A stretch of 64,000 nt of DNA from JABMQW01 sp964439935 (GTDB lineage Bacteria; Fidelibacterota; Marinisomatia; Marinisomatales; TCS56): positions 131,294-195,293 of the forward strand of contig CAYTPW010000004.1 of the NCBI GenBank assembly GCA_964439935.1, given 5' to 3'. Position numbers and translations under genes: made by a program. Below, piece by piece: positions 8,352 through 17,274 of the stretch. Each line of letters opens with the position of its first letter. Position 1 is the first letter of the stretch. The notes under the pieces were generated by a model that searched no databases, was not told where the DNA came from, and was given only the letters and a program-made list of their open reading frames with translations.

Positions 8352-9134
8352 TTAATCGCTCGAAGAAAGAAACAGCTTCTGATTCAGATTGCGCCGAAGT
8401 TCCATCTCATCCATATCGACTTTAACAAAACGACCATTATCGGCCATGGAGACGCGCTGTTTTTCCTCTGATACAACGATTACTACAGCATCGGTCTCCT
8501 CCGAAATTCCCAAAGCGGCACGGTGACGGGTACCCATTTCGGGATCAACCATCGAACTCTCGGTCAGGGGCAAGATACAGCCGGCAGAATCAAGAATGTC
8601 ATTCTGAATTATTACCGCGCCATCGTGTAATGGAGAAGTCGGATTGAAAATAGACAATAGCAATGCAGTATTTACTTCTGCTTTTAAATTGGTACCTGTT
8701 TCCTTATAGTTACGCAAACCAGTTTCCCTCTGTATTACTATCAGGGCACCCCATTTACGTTGTTTCAACTCATTGGTTACTTCGGCAATTGATTGAATCG
8801 TTCTGGAAGTCCCCATTCTAAATATGGTTCTGATGAACCTGGTCTGTCCGATATAAATCAATAATCGGCGTAATTCGGGCTGGAATAAAATGACGAATGC
8901 AACAACCCACACAGTCTGAAATTGGTTAACCAGCCAGGAAGTACCGCTTAATCCAAACGCATTGAACAAAAATGATGCAAATAGGATTATTATCAGCCCC
9001 ACCAGCATCTGACCGGCACGGGTGTCGCGAAAATAGATATAAATTTTATAAAAGATCCAGGTTACTAATATTATATCAATTATATCGATTATCGATATAT
9101 TAAGGAAGCCGATTTGAATAATCAATAATGGCAT
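8352..9134 (-). CDS. cdaA: Diadenylate cyclase CdaA (c-di-AMP synthase)
   Basis: The 260-residue membrane enzyme makes the second messenger c-di-AMP from two ATP. Three hydrophobic helices fill residues 1-85. They are followed by a short coiled linker and the DAC (DisA_N) domain from about 105. The catalytic DGA (171-173, in SPLHDGAVII) and RHR (203-205, in GTRHRAALG) motifs are intact. The length is typical of CdaA. The start overlaps the folP stop (TAATG), so the two are coupled; folP-cdaA adjacency downstream of ftsH recurs in several phyla. c-di-AMP commonly controls K+ and osmolyte balance and cell-wall stress. Confidence 0.96.
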   Translation of the reverse strand: MPLLIIQIGFLNISIIDIIDIILVTWIFYKIYIYFRDTRAGQMLVGLIIILFASFLFNAFGLSGTSWLVNQFQTVWVVAFVILFQPELRRLLIYIGQTRFIRTIFRMGTSRTIQSIAEVTNELKQRKWGALIVIQRETGLRNYKETGTNLKAEVNTALLLSIFNPTSPLHDGAVIIQNDILDSAGCILPLTESSMVDPEMGTRHRAALGISEETDAVVIVVSEEKQRVSMADNGRFVKVDMDEMELRRNLNQKLFLSSSD

Positions 9135-9979
9135 TATGTTAGCTGGATTCCTCGCACACGATCAGTAATTGTGATTACTCGTTTCATTTCCAAAACATCA
9201 TGTACCCGGACGATTCTCGCTCCATTCAGGATGGAGGCTGTAACCGCCGCAGCGGTTCCTTCCAGTCGTTCATCGGTCGGTAGATCAAGTGTCAAACCGA
9301 TGAAGGATTTACGTGAAGGACCCACTAAAACCGGGTAGCCTAACTTGTCAATTTGTTTCAAATTACGAATTATTTCAAAATTATCATCTAACCGTTTGCC
9401 AAATCCGATACCTGGATCAAGGATAATCTGCTCTTTACTCAAACCGGCTTTGATAGCATAATTAATACGCTCTTTAAAATACTCAATCAGTTCACCAATC
9501 AAATCATCGTAATGGGGATTCTTCTGCATATTACGGGGGGTGCCTTTAATATGCATGATGATCACTGGCGTCCCGGAATCACGAACGACATCCACCATAT
9601 TCCGGTCAAAAGTAAATCCGCTGATATCATTGACAATATCAGCTCCACTATTAATAGCTTCCAAAGCCAGGTTGGATTTATAGGTATCAATTGATATGCA
9701 AACTGGTGATTGTGACCTGATATTGCGGATTACCGGAATTACCCGTCGGAGTTCTTCCTCAAAGCTCACCGGATCTGATCCCGGCCGGGTTGATTCACCA
9801 CCAATATCGATTATATCGGCCCCATGCTCGACCAGCTTCAGGCCGTATTCAACGGCCTTGTCCATATCAAAATATTTTCCGCCGTCACTGAATGAATCAG
9901 GCGTTACATTTAAAACCCCCATTATTAGTGTTGGACAATCTGGATCTCTAAAAACGTTTTTAAATTGATCGATATTCAC
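9134..9979 (-). CDS. folP: Dihydropteroate synthase
   Basis: The 281-residue cytoplasmic TIM barrel condenses p-aminobenzoate with dihydropterin pyrophosphate in folate synthesis, and it is the sulfonamide target. Signature sequences are present in order: IMGVLNVTPDSFSDGG (binding loop 1), DIGGESTRPG (loop 2), NDISGFTFD, MHIKGTPRNMQ, DPGIGFGK and GPSRKSFIG. The length is standard. It lies 20 bases after ftsH and overlaps cdaA by one base, within the tilS-hpt-ftsH-folP-cdaA run. Nothing unusual was seen. Confidence 0.97.
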   Translation of the reverse strand: MNIDQFKNVFRDPDCPTLIMGVLNVTPDSFSDGGKYFDMDKAVEYGLKLVEHGADIIDIGGESTRPGSDPVSFEEELRRVIPVIRNIRSQSPVCISIDTYKSNLALEAINSGADIVNDISGFTFDRNMVDVVRDSGTPVIIMHIKGTPRNMQKNPHYDDLIGELIEYFKERINYAIKAGLSKEQIILDPGIGFGKRLDDNFEIIRNLKQIDKLGYPVLVGPSRKSFIGLTLDLPTDERLEGTAAAVTASILNGARIVRVHDVLEMKRVITITDRVRGIQLT

Positions 9980-9999
9980 AACGATTCAATTTAACAAGA

Positions 10000-12087
10000 T
10001 TAAGGTGCAGATTTAGGTTTTGCAGTTGCTTTGGGCTGAACCGATTTACGCGTTTTTGATGTACGTCGGCGTGGTCGGCGACTAGTTTTAAGAGAGCGCT
10101 GAATTTTTTTTCCGTCCAGAAGTTTACGAATATCTTTTGCATCGATTGTTTCATATTTCAGCAGCGTCTCGGCCAGGGATTTTAATATCTCAATATTCTC
10201 GGAAAGCAGTTTTTCGGCTTGACTCTGGGCGTTCCGGACAAACCGGACTGTTTCTTCATCAATCATTCTGGCTGTTGCTTCACTGTAATCGCGGTGGCGC
10301 TGAATTTCCCGTCCCAGGAAAATCTCCTCATTTTGTTTCCCAAATGTCATCGGACCCAGACGATCGCTCATCCCCCACTCACAAACCATCTTGCGGGCAA
10401 TCGTTGTGGCCTGTTCAATATCATTTCCGGCGCCGGTTGACAATTCGCTAAAAATTAGTTCCTCGGCACCCCTCCCACCCATCAGGATCGCCAACCGGGT
10501 TTCAATATAGGTCCGGGAATAACCATGTTTTTCGTCAATTGGTAATTGTGTGGTTACACCTAACGCTCTTCCCCTGGGTATGATCGTCACCTTATGAATC
10601 GGATCGGCGCCTGGTATTAAAGATGCCACCATGGCATGGCCAGCTTCATGATAGGCCGTAAGTCGTTTTTCTTCATCGGATAGAATCATGCTGCGACGCT
10701 GAATGCCCATCATTACTTTATCCTTGGCCTCTTCGAAATCGACCATATCAACCGCATTTTTCCGCTTACGAGCCGCCAGTAAGGCCGCCTCATTGACCAG
10801 GTTGGCCAAATCGGCTCCGACCAATCCAGGAGTACCCTTGGCAAGGGTGTTCAGATTGACACGCGATTTATTAATTACTATGTTTTTAGTATGCACTTTC
10901 AGGATACCCAATCGTCCCTGCAGATCCGGTGCATCAACAACAATCTGGCGATCAAACCGACCCGGACGCAGCAAAGCATGGTCCAATATATCAGGTCGAT
11001 TGGTGGCAGCCAGGATAATAACCTGTTGATTAACTTCGAAACCATCCATTTCCACCAGTAATTGATTGAGGGTTTGCTCGCGTTCATCGTGTCCACCGCC
11101 CAGGCCAGCACCACGCTGCCGCCCGACGGCATCCAGCTCGTCGATAAAGATAATGCAGGGTGAATTTTTCTTTCCTTGCTCGAACAAATCCCGTACTCTG
11201 GAGGCACCTACACCAACAAACATTTCTACAAAATCGGCACCGCTAAGACTGAAAAAGGCAACGCTGGCTTCGCCAGCAACGGCACGTGCCAGGAGTGTCT
11301 TCCCTGTGCCGGGCGGACCAACCAGCAAGGCACCCTTGGGGATTTTGGCACCCAGCTTCTGATAACGCTTGGGTCGTTTCAGGAAATCTACTACTTCCTT
11401 TAATTCTTCTTTCGCTTCAATACATCCAGCCACATCAGAAAAGGTAACTTTCGGCATATCGGATGTCCAGACCTTAGCCCGGCTTTTCCCGAAATTGAAA
11501 ATACCACGCATACCACCACTACCACCCTGCATCCGGCGCATAATAAACAACCAGACACCAATCAGGAGAAACCAGGGCAGGAAATTCAGGAGGTAGCCCG
11601 ACCAATCGATTGTTTTTTCCCTGAAACTGTAGCGAAGGTTATTTTCGTCCCACTCGGTTAAAACTTCCCGGTCAACAAATGGTATTTTGACAAATACTTT
11701 CGATACATCATTTACAACACCAAATTCCTTAACAACCGTTTGTGGCATCATTAACGTACCATGGAACACGTCATCAATAACAACAGCATCTTTGAACAAT
11801 CCCTGGGTCAGAAAATCACGATACTGAAAATATTGAATTTCGATTTCCTTCCCACTCTGATTGGTAAAAAGTCCTGATAGAATGATAGCAATCATGAGAA
11901 TAACTACCCAAATCAGCGAGGTTTTCCCGGCGCGTTTCCACTGAAAAGCATTGCCACCAGATTTCTTATCCTCTTTTACCTGTTTGGAGCCAGGTTTCGA
12001 AGTGTCCGATTTTCTACCTAGCATCTCCGGTGGTATCTGCTTTAGTACACGCTTTTTTTTCTTCGCGGGAGTCTTTTTATCTTCCAT
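10000..12087 (-). CDS. ftsH: ATP-dependent zinc metalloprotease FtsH
   Basis: The 695-residue inner-membrane AAA+ protease degrades misfolded and regulatory membrane or cytosolic proteins. A Lys-rich cytoplasmic head of about 55 residues precedes helix 1 (56-73). The periplasmic domain runs to about 162, where helix 2 starts. The AAA+ domain has Walker A GPPGTGKT (257-264), Walker B CIIFIDELDA and the second region of homology ending RPGRFDRQI. The zinc site is HEAGH (480-484). The basic, Ala/Pro-rich C-terminal tail (about 665-695) is low complexity. The unusually long basic head is the only odd feature. It is three bases downstream of hpt, the classic tilS-hpt-ftsH order. Confidence 0.98.
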   Translation of the reverse strand: MEDKKTPAKKKKRVLKQIPPEMLGRKSDTSKPGSKQVKEDKKSGGNAFQWKRAGKTSLIWVVILMIAIILSGLFTNQSGKEIEIQYFQYRDFLTQGLFKDAVVIDDVFHGTLMMPQTVVKEFGVVNDVSKVFVKIPFVDREVLTEWDENNLRYSFREKTIDWSGYLLNFLPWFLLIGVWLFIMRRMQGGSGGMRGIFNFGKSRAKVWTSDMPKVTFSDVAGCIEAKEELKEVVDFLKRPKRYQKLGAKIPKGALLVGPPGTGKTLLARAVAGEASVAFFSLSGADFVEMFVGVGASRVRDLFEQGKKNSPCIIFIDELDAVGRQRGAGLGGGHDEREQTLNQLLVEMDGFEVNQQVIILAATNRPDILDHALLRPGRFDRQIVVDAPDLQGRLGILKVHTKNIVINKSRVNLNTLAKGTPGLVGADLANLVNEAALLAARKRKNAVDMVDFEEAKDKVMMGIQRRSMILSDEEKRLTAYHEAGHAMVASLIPGADPIHKVTIIPRGRALGVTTQLPIDEKHGYSRTYIETRLAILMGGRGAEELIFSELSTGAGNDIEQATTIARKMVCEWGMSDRLGPMTFGKQNEEIFLGREIQRHRDYSEATARMIDEETVRFVRNAQSQAEKLLSENIEILKSLAETLLKYETIDAKDIRKLLDGKKIQRSLKTSRRPRRRTSKTRKSVQPKATAKPKSAP

Positions 12088-12090
12088 TTA

Positions 12091-12624
12091 TCATTCTACT
12101 CCTTTTATCTGGTATATGGCAGGTAAATGCCGCAATTTTTGATTATAATCTAGTCCGTAACCAACAACGAATTCTGGCGGAATCTCAAAACCCACATAAT
12201 CAATTGGAAAGTCAATCCGGGTTACATCCGGTTTTATCAATAAAGTTACAATTGTCACTGATTTTGGTGCGGCTCCTGTTAGGCGGTCCTTTAAGAACTG
12301 GATTGTTAATCCGGAATCGATAATATCTTCAATAATTATGACGTGGCGATCAGTAATATCGGCTGAAATATCCTTCAAAAGTTTCACCGTACCAGTCGAA
12401 GATTGACCGGTATAGCTTGACAATTTAATAAAATCCATCTCGCAGTCGATCTGCATCGCTCGTATAAGGTCAGATAGAAAAATAAAACTTCCGTTCAGAA
12501 TACCTATCAATATCGGTATTTCGTCTTTGAACCGGCTCGATAACGCAGTGGCAATATCCTGCACACGTTCCTCGATCCGATCCCGGGAAATCAGCAATTT
12601 CAAATCATAATCTGTTTTTATCAT
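12091..12624 (-). CDS. hpt: Hypoxanthine phosphoribosyltransferase
   Basis: The 177-residue purine-salvage enzyme converts hypoxanthine or guanine plus PRPP to IMP or GMP. The PRPP-binding motif HVIIIEDIIDSGLT (residues 94-107) is intact. The family-specific GILNGSFIFLSDL (41-53), the LSSYTG flexible-loop region and the C-terminal VGYGLDYNQKLRHLP are also present. The length matches bacterial Hpt. It sits two bases after tilS and three before ftsH, an arrangement conserved in many bacteria. Confidence 0.96.
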   Translation of the reverse strand: MIKTDYDLKLLISRDRIEERVQDIATALSSRFKDEIPILIGILNGSFIFLSDLIRAMQIDCEMDFIKLSSYTGQSSTGTVKLLKDISADITDRHVIIIEDIIDSGLTIQFLKDRLTGAAPKSVTIVTLLIKPDVTRIDFPIDYVGFEIPPEFVVGYGLDYNQKLRHLPAIYQIKGVE

Positions 12625-12626
12625 TA

Positions 12627-14018
12627 TTAACCAACTTGAGGTTCGATTGATAGTTCCACGATTGATTGCGTGTCCGGTTTAATTTTAACCAGTTCACTAA
12701 TCCGGCGCCCGCATACCCAGATAATATCTTCATCGGCTACCAGTACTAACTGGCGATTTTTTTGGAATCGATCAACTCGATTGTCAATTAAAAAATCGCT
12801 AACTTTTTTCCTGCCGGACATTCCCAGTGGTTGAAATCGATCACCTGGCAGCCAATTCCGTACAATCAGACTTTTACCTTGCAGAAAATCACCATCAATA
12901 TACTCTATCCAAGGTGTATCGGTAAATTGTTTACCTGTGACCACCGATCGATATCTTAGCATAAAATACCCACATGATGTAACAGAATTTGGCTTTACTA
13001 CTGCGTGGCATTCTGACTTTTTTGGGGCTTGAGCTAACAACCAATTTCCGCGTTCACTGAGCAGAATCCAACCCATGGGCAATTCATGGAAGCGCCCGGT
13101 AGCTGGATTTGCCAGAAACCGCTCTAGCGAATTCCAGCGAAAACGCCGCCAGGGTTGCTCGCTGGCACCCATCAATCTCCGTATTATCAACTGCTGTACT
13201 AATACCGGTAGTTGTGATAAATGTTCTCCATTAAGCTGATAAATACTATCTTCCTGTTTGACGGATAATTCAGGCAGGATTCGATCGACAATAAAATTTA
13301 AAGCGCGAGTATGTTCAGAGGTCCGTTCGCTCAGAAATTGAATTGCTTCCAGCAATTTTGGATTATCCTGGTGCCACTGTTTAACAATCTTATGTCTGAT
13401 GTAATTACGTGGAATACTGGTATCCAGATTCGTTGTGTCCTCGAGCCATTTGAAACCATGATCAGTATTGTATTTATCCAGTTCATGACGTTCGAATATC
13501 AACAACGGTCTGATAATGTTTCCCCGCTGCTCACGGATACCCTGTAAACCATCTAGACCACTGCCCTCACTTACCCGCATCAGTACAGTTTCCGCTTGAT
13601 CATTCAGGTGATGAGCAGTAGCGATATAAGCATATTTCTCACGTTCACAGAATTCGCTCAAGACAATGTAACGCTCCGTGCGAGCCCAGGCCTCGGTACT
13701 TGCACCGGCAGTCTTTTCGCTCGGATCAAGTACCAACTCCCAGTAAGAAAATTCCAGGTGTCGGCAAAGCTCCTTAATGAATTCCGCTTCATCAGCTGAC
13801 TCCGGACGCAGGTTGTGATTAACATAAGTGATCCCTATCCGCAGTGTTTGCTCCTGGCTCAAGCGATGAAAAAGATGAAGCATGGCAATCGAATCCGATC
13901 CACCAGATACCGCCAACAATATGCCTGTATCGGGATTGATTACCCACTTATCAGATAAATTATTTCGAAACCTATCGTACAATTCCATGCAATTAGCAAT
14001 AATTGAATTAACCGGCAA
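12627..14018 (-). CDS. tilS: tRNA(Ile)-lysidine synthase
   Basis: The 463-residue enzyme attaches lysine to C34 of the CAU-anticodon tRNA-Ile, changing it to read AUA. The PP-loop ATPase motif LLAVSGGSDS (34-43) binds ATP. Further N-domain landmarks are YVNHNLRPES, ATAHHLNDQAETVLMR and IRPLL, with the family's NYIRHKIV segment after them. A C-terminal domain around residues 380-460 contains WLPGDRFQPLGMSGRKKVSDFLID, the typical TilS_C substrate-recognition region. It is upstream of hpt with a two-base gap. Confidence 0.96.
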   Translation of the reverse strand: MPVNSIIANCMELYDRFRNNLSDKWVINPDTGILLAVSGGSDSIAMLHLFHRLSQEQTLRIGITYVNHNLRPESADEAEFIKELCRHLEFSYWELVLDPSEKTAGASTEAWARTERYIVLSEFCEREKYAYIATAHHLNDQAETVLMRVSEGSGLDGLQGIREQRGNIIRPLLIFERHELDKYNTDHGFKWLEDTTNLDTSIPRNYIRHKIVKQWHQDNPKLLEAIQFLSERTSEHTRALNFIVDRILPELSVKQEDSIYQLNGEHLSQLPVLVQQLIIRRLMGASEQPWRRFRWNSLERFLANPATGRFHELPMGWILLSERGNWLLAQAPKKSECHAVVKPNSVTSCGYFMLRYRSVVTGKQFTDTPWIEYIDGDFLQGKSLIVRNWLPGDRFQPLGMSGRKKVSDFLIDNRVDRFQKNRQLVLVADEDIIWVCGRRISELVKIKPDTQSIVELSIEPQVG

Positions 14019-14070
14019 TATTTATTAAATCTAAGTTTTACTTAACCAATCAATTTACACTCAATGAATG

Positions 14071-14739
14071 CTAAATCGGTTTCGAATCGGTTTGAGCAAT
14101 ACGATTCTGCAGCGGTCGGATGAAGGGATTTCCTGATAATTCCATGCCCAGGTCAGTGTCGGGCCCATGGCCACAGTGTATCTGATCTCCCGGTTGTAAC
14201 TGCTTGAATAAACGGACTAATGAATCCTCCAGATCCGACCAGTTTCCACCCGGCAGATCGGTACGCCCAATCGAACCGTGGAATAAAGTGTCCCCGCAAA
14301 AGACATGTTGATCAATTCTAAAACAGACACCCCCAGGAGTATGACCGGGAGTCGCAATACATATAATATTGAATTTCCCGATTACCAGCGGATTATCAAC
14401 TTTAAGCCATTGATCCACTGCCGGTGTTTTTCTGGAAGGTAGTCCAAACATTTGGTAGGAATACTCCACCGAGTCCAAAATCGGTTTTTCCAACGGATGT
14501 AAATAAAAAGGAATTTTATAATGTGCCTTTAATTCTTCTACTGCTCCGATATGATCTAGGTGGGCGTGGGAATTTATAATTGCCAGTGGACTGACATCCA
14601 ACTGATAAACCAATTTTACCAGTCGTTCAGCATCATCACCGGGATCAATAAACAATCCCGTTTTGGTTCCAGTTTCCTCAACCAGGAAGGCGTTCTCTTG
14701 AAAAGGACCGGTAATGAGACTGTGAACTTTGATTGTCAA
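14071..14739 (-). CDS. Metallo-beta-lactamase-fold hydrolase (glyoxalase II-like)
   Basis: The 222-residue soluble enzyme has the binuclear metal-binding motif HAHLDH (58-63) and further ligands in TPGHTPGG, FCGDTLF and HCGHGPDTDLG. It resembles the small YcbL/GloB-like hydrolases that cleave thioesters such as S-lactoylglutathione-type substrates, but the substrate is not fixed by the sequence. A long substrate-binding C-terminal domain as in classical GloB is absent. It overlaps the upstream archaeal-type GAPDH-like gene by four bases, which suggests linked metabolism (inference). Confidence 0.88.
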   Translation of the reverse strand: MTIKVHSLITGPFQENAFLVEETGTKTGLFIDPGDDAERLVKLVYQLDVSPLAIINSHAHLDHIGAVEELKAHYKIPFYLHPLEKPILDSVEYSYQMFGLPSRKTPAVDQWLKVDNPLVIGKFNIICIATPGHTPGGVCFRIDQHVFCGDTLFHGSIGRTDLPGGNWSDLEDSLVRLFKQLQPGDQIHCGHGPDTDLGMELSGNPFIRPLQNRIAQTDSKPI

Positions 14740-15809
14740 ATCTCCTTAAAGAACAAATCAGCTAAACATTGGATTTTATCTTCGTAAGAATGGGGAAACA
14801 TCAACCATTCTGCAGCTGAAATACTGCTTAATAATGAATTGCCATCCTGTGGGGTAAAACAGAAACCACAGATTTCATGATCATTGCGAACATTTATAGT
14901 CTGTTCAACGACAACAGTTTGATTCAGGATACGACCATAATGGCCCTGATCCCGGCCGAATGAAAAAACAGTACTAGTCATATCTTTGGTTGTCATCGCA
15001 ACCAGAGGGTTGGCCCGCAACCGATCTTTGACTTCATTTAAAGTGGTTGGCTCTTTGACTTTTAAATCAAACCACAAGACATGCATATACTGGCTGTTCA
15101 CTTTCATTGCCGAAGAAAACAAATCCAGATCTATGTTCATCGTTCTGAAAAGGGCAGCGGCGTCCTGCGCATGATGAGATCCATAGGTCTTTGATCCATG
15201 CCGGCCTACCTTTGGGGCCGGAATAAAACTTTCTTGTTGGCTAAGATCATTAGCACGACGCACACAGACGAAACGAGCATCAATCAGGTTATCGCGAGCG
15301 ATATCGTCATGGAGCGCTATGGTTTTTGTGATGCAGGCCAGATTATGAGTATTACAGGACACAATTTGAATAAAATTATCTTCACCAGATTTAAGCGCTT
15401 TATCATTAACACCACGGGCATATTTCTTACCGAATCCATCTTCACTGCCCTGAGCCAGAAAACCTTTTGCTGTATCTTCGTAGTGGTGGTAATATTCTTC
15501 TTTATGATAATTACCGATCCCCTTGGGTGTACAGTCGATGATTACGGTTGCCCGCTTGATTGACTCTTCGGTTTCTAATTCCGGATCCATACCAAATTTT
15601 CGGAATTCATTATAGCGTTCTTCGTCAACCGACAAGCGCGCTCCACGATGAATCAGACCATGTATCTTGGGACGATCATTTTTCAGAGGTGTATTCTTGT
15701 GAAAGGTGATTTCATCAATCCCCAGCTGGTTGTGATAATCACAAAGCAATCCGATCAATGGCTCCCCGATGGTACCGGTTCCAACTACATGCACTATTTT
15801 TCGTTGCAT
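14736..15809 (-). CDS. Archaeal-type (class II) glyceraldehyde-3-phosphate dehydrogenase-like protein
   Basis: The 357-residue protein has a Rossmann start VVGTGTIGEP (8-17). The DCTPKGIGNYHKE segment (92-104) matches the DCTPeGiG motif of archaeal phosphorylating GAPDH. The catalytic-cysteine motif SCNTHNL has Cys152, where archaeal enzymes read SCNTTGL. Class I bacterial GAPDH has a different SCTTNC motif, so this is not GapA. The Thr-Thr-Gly to Thr-His-Asn change beside the cysteine and the HGSKTYGSHHAQDA stretch hint at a changed substrate. The start overlaps the ccmD stop (TAATG), and the end overlaps the hydrolase gene. Archaeal-like members in bacteria suggest ancient transfer (inference). 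Confidence 0.75.
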   Translation of the reverse strand: MQRKIVHVVGTGTIGEPLIGLLCDYHNQLGIDEITFHKNTPLKNDRPKIHGLIHRGARLSVDEERYNEFRKFGMDPELETEESIKRATVIIDCTPKGIGNYHKEEYYHHYEDTAKGFLAQGSEDGFGKKYARGVNDKALKSGEDNFIQIVSCNTHNLACITKTIALHDDIARDNLIDARFVCVRRANDLSQQESFIPAPKVGRHGSKTYGSHHAQDAAALFRTMNIDLDLFSSAMKVNSQYMHVLWFDLKVKEPTTLNEVKDRLRANPLVAMTTKDMTSTVFSFGRDQGHYGRILNQTVVVEQTINVRNDHEICGFCFTPQDGNSLLSSISAAEWLMFPHSYEDKIQCLADLFFKEI

Positions 15810-15943
15810 TATTTTTCCCCTGTTTCAGGTTTTTGCGCAAGCAATCGTTTTCCTTTCCGGAACATGAGCATAAACCAACCGATCAATGCACCCAGAACAA
15901 CGAAATAGGTTATTAAAAACTGGTTAAAAAATTTGTATTCCAT
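15809..15943 (-). CDS. ccmD: CcmD-like small membrane protein
   Basis: This 44-residue frame starts MEYKFFNQFLITYFVVLG, has one membrane helix and then a basic RKGKRLLAQ tail. This is the size, topology and position of CcmD, which helps release holo-CcmE from the CcmABC complex during System I cytochrome c maturation. It lies eight bases after ccmC, and its stop overlaps the start of the next gene (TAATG). The assignment rests on position and topology because CcmD is poorly conserved. Confidence 0.75.
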   Translation of the reverse strand: MEYKFFNQFLITYFVVLGALIGWFMLMFRKGKRLLAQKPETGEK

Positions 15944-15950
15944 GACGAGC

Positions 15951-16607
15951 CTATATTTTTTCAGCTTTAATATTTAATATACGGTTGCGAAGCCACAACA
16001 TGCAGAAATACATTGCTGTGAAAGTAAATAATGAAAATAAAAACGTTCCCAGGATTCCAGTGGGCTGCTGAGCCATTTCCACCTGGGGATGAGATTGAAC
16101 ATCCGGAGACCAGAAACGAACAGAAATGAAAATAATCGGGACATCGATAAAAGCGATGATTCCGAGAATTGCCCCGTAGCGTGCCACCCGTTCGGGTGCG
16201 CCACCGAATTCCCGGAGCATAAAATAGCCGATATAGATCAGGAAAAGAATGAACGTTGTCGTCAAACGCGGTTCCCAGGTCCAGGCCTTTCCCCAAACCG
16301 CGCTGGCCCAGATGGGTCCAGTTATTAGTACCAGTACCGTAAAAAAAGTACCAATTTCAGCTGCTGCAAGGCCCAGCCGATCATATTTGAAATCCTTGGT
16401 TTTTAGAAATAAAATTCCAGCCACCAGTACAACGAAAAAAGACAGGAAACCCACCCAGGCCGATGGTACGTGATAATAAAAAATCTTTTGCGCCCATTGT
16501 TGGACTGGATGCATGGGACTGTGGAAAAGGATATTCAGCAGATTGATGATCATCAGGATAAGCATAATGGCAAAGCCTATCCGGACTTTATTATTTCGCA
16601 GTAGCAT
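15951..16607 (-). CDS. ccmC: Haem exporter membrane subunit CcmC
   Basis: The 218-residue integral membrane protein has about six helices. The tryptophan-rich haem-handling motif WGKAWTWEPRLTTTFI is present, with the conserved flanking histidines in YYHVPSAWVGF and near VQSHPQ. It delivers haem to CcmE on the periplasmic side. The family usually reads WDPRLT, so the Glu in WEPRLT is a small deviation. It is three bases downstream of ccmB and is followed by ccmD. Confidence 0.95.
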   Translation of the reverse strand: MLLRNNKVRIGFAIMLILMIINLLNILFHSPMHPVQQWAQKIFYYHVPSAWVGFLSFFVVLVAGILFLKTKDFKYDRLGLAAAEIGTFFTVLVLITGPIWASAVWGKAWTWEPRLTTTFILFLIYIGYFMLREFGGAPERVARYGAILGIIAFIDVPIIFISVRFWSPDVQSHPQVEMAQQPTGILGTFLFSLFTFTAMYFCMLWLRNRILNIKAEKI

Positions 16608-16610
16608 AAA

Positions 16611-17273
16611 TTATTCTTCCGTTATGTGTTCGAAAAACAGGTAACCAGCCAATCCAAAAACCACTGTGAATGTAATCATCAATTGCAGCCATAGCTGCCA
16701 ATTGATAAGCGGTCGACTCTCCATTACCGCAGTCATTGCTTTAACTGTCGCGATCATGTGTGGTGAGACCAGTGGGAATAATAGAATCGGTAATAATACC
16801 TCACTCATTTTAGCTCGCATTGCCAGACCGGAAACTAAACTGCCAATCGCCATAATTCCAGTATTCCCTAACAGGATTACTCCCAATGTCATTATCCATT
16901 GATCGGGAACGGGCACTTCCAGAAACAAGATAAATGGTATCGAAACCAATACCTCAGCTATGATCAGAAAAAAAACACCACTGATCCATTTGGATAAATA
17001 TATCAAACCACGATCAATTGGTGCCGAGATCAGCATGCTGAAAGTATCAAATTCTTTTTCGTGACTGAACATCCGATGAAGTCCCAGCACAGCAATAAAC
17101 AGAACCATTACCCAGTAGAGTCCCGGTGCAAATTGCGTGAATAGATCAGGCGATATATTAATTGAAAACGAAAAAATCAAAATCACAGCCAATCCGAAAG
17201 TCAGCATCGAAGCACTGATTTCCCGAGACCGGAGTTCAATCAGCAAATCTTTTTTCAGTAGCTGCAGCAGCAT
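16611..17273 (-). CDS. ccmB: Haem exporter ABC permease subunit CcmB
   Basis: About 220 residues from the chosen start, with six hydrophobic helices and the typical N-terminus LLQLLKKDLLIELRSRE. It forms the CcmAB ABC complex that uses ATP to release holo-CcmE. The longest frame begins at 17408, deep inside ccmA. The ATG at 17273 is preferred because it falls just after the ccmA stop and gives the family length. The HEKEFDTF segment of the family is also present. Confidence 0.93.
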   Translation of the reverse strand: MLLQLLKKDLLIELRSREISASMLTFGLAVILIFSFSINISPDLFTQFAPGLYWVMVLFIAVLGLHRMFSHEKEFDTFSMLISAPIDRGLIYLSKWISGVFFLIIAEVLVSIPFILFLEVPVPDQWIMTLGVILLGNTGIMAIGSLVSGLAMRAKMSEVLLPILLFPLVSPHMIATVKAMTAVMESRPLINWQLWLQLMITFTVVFGLAGYLFFEHITEE

Positions 17274-17274
17274 A

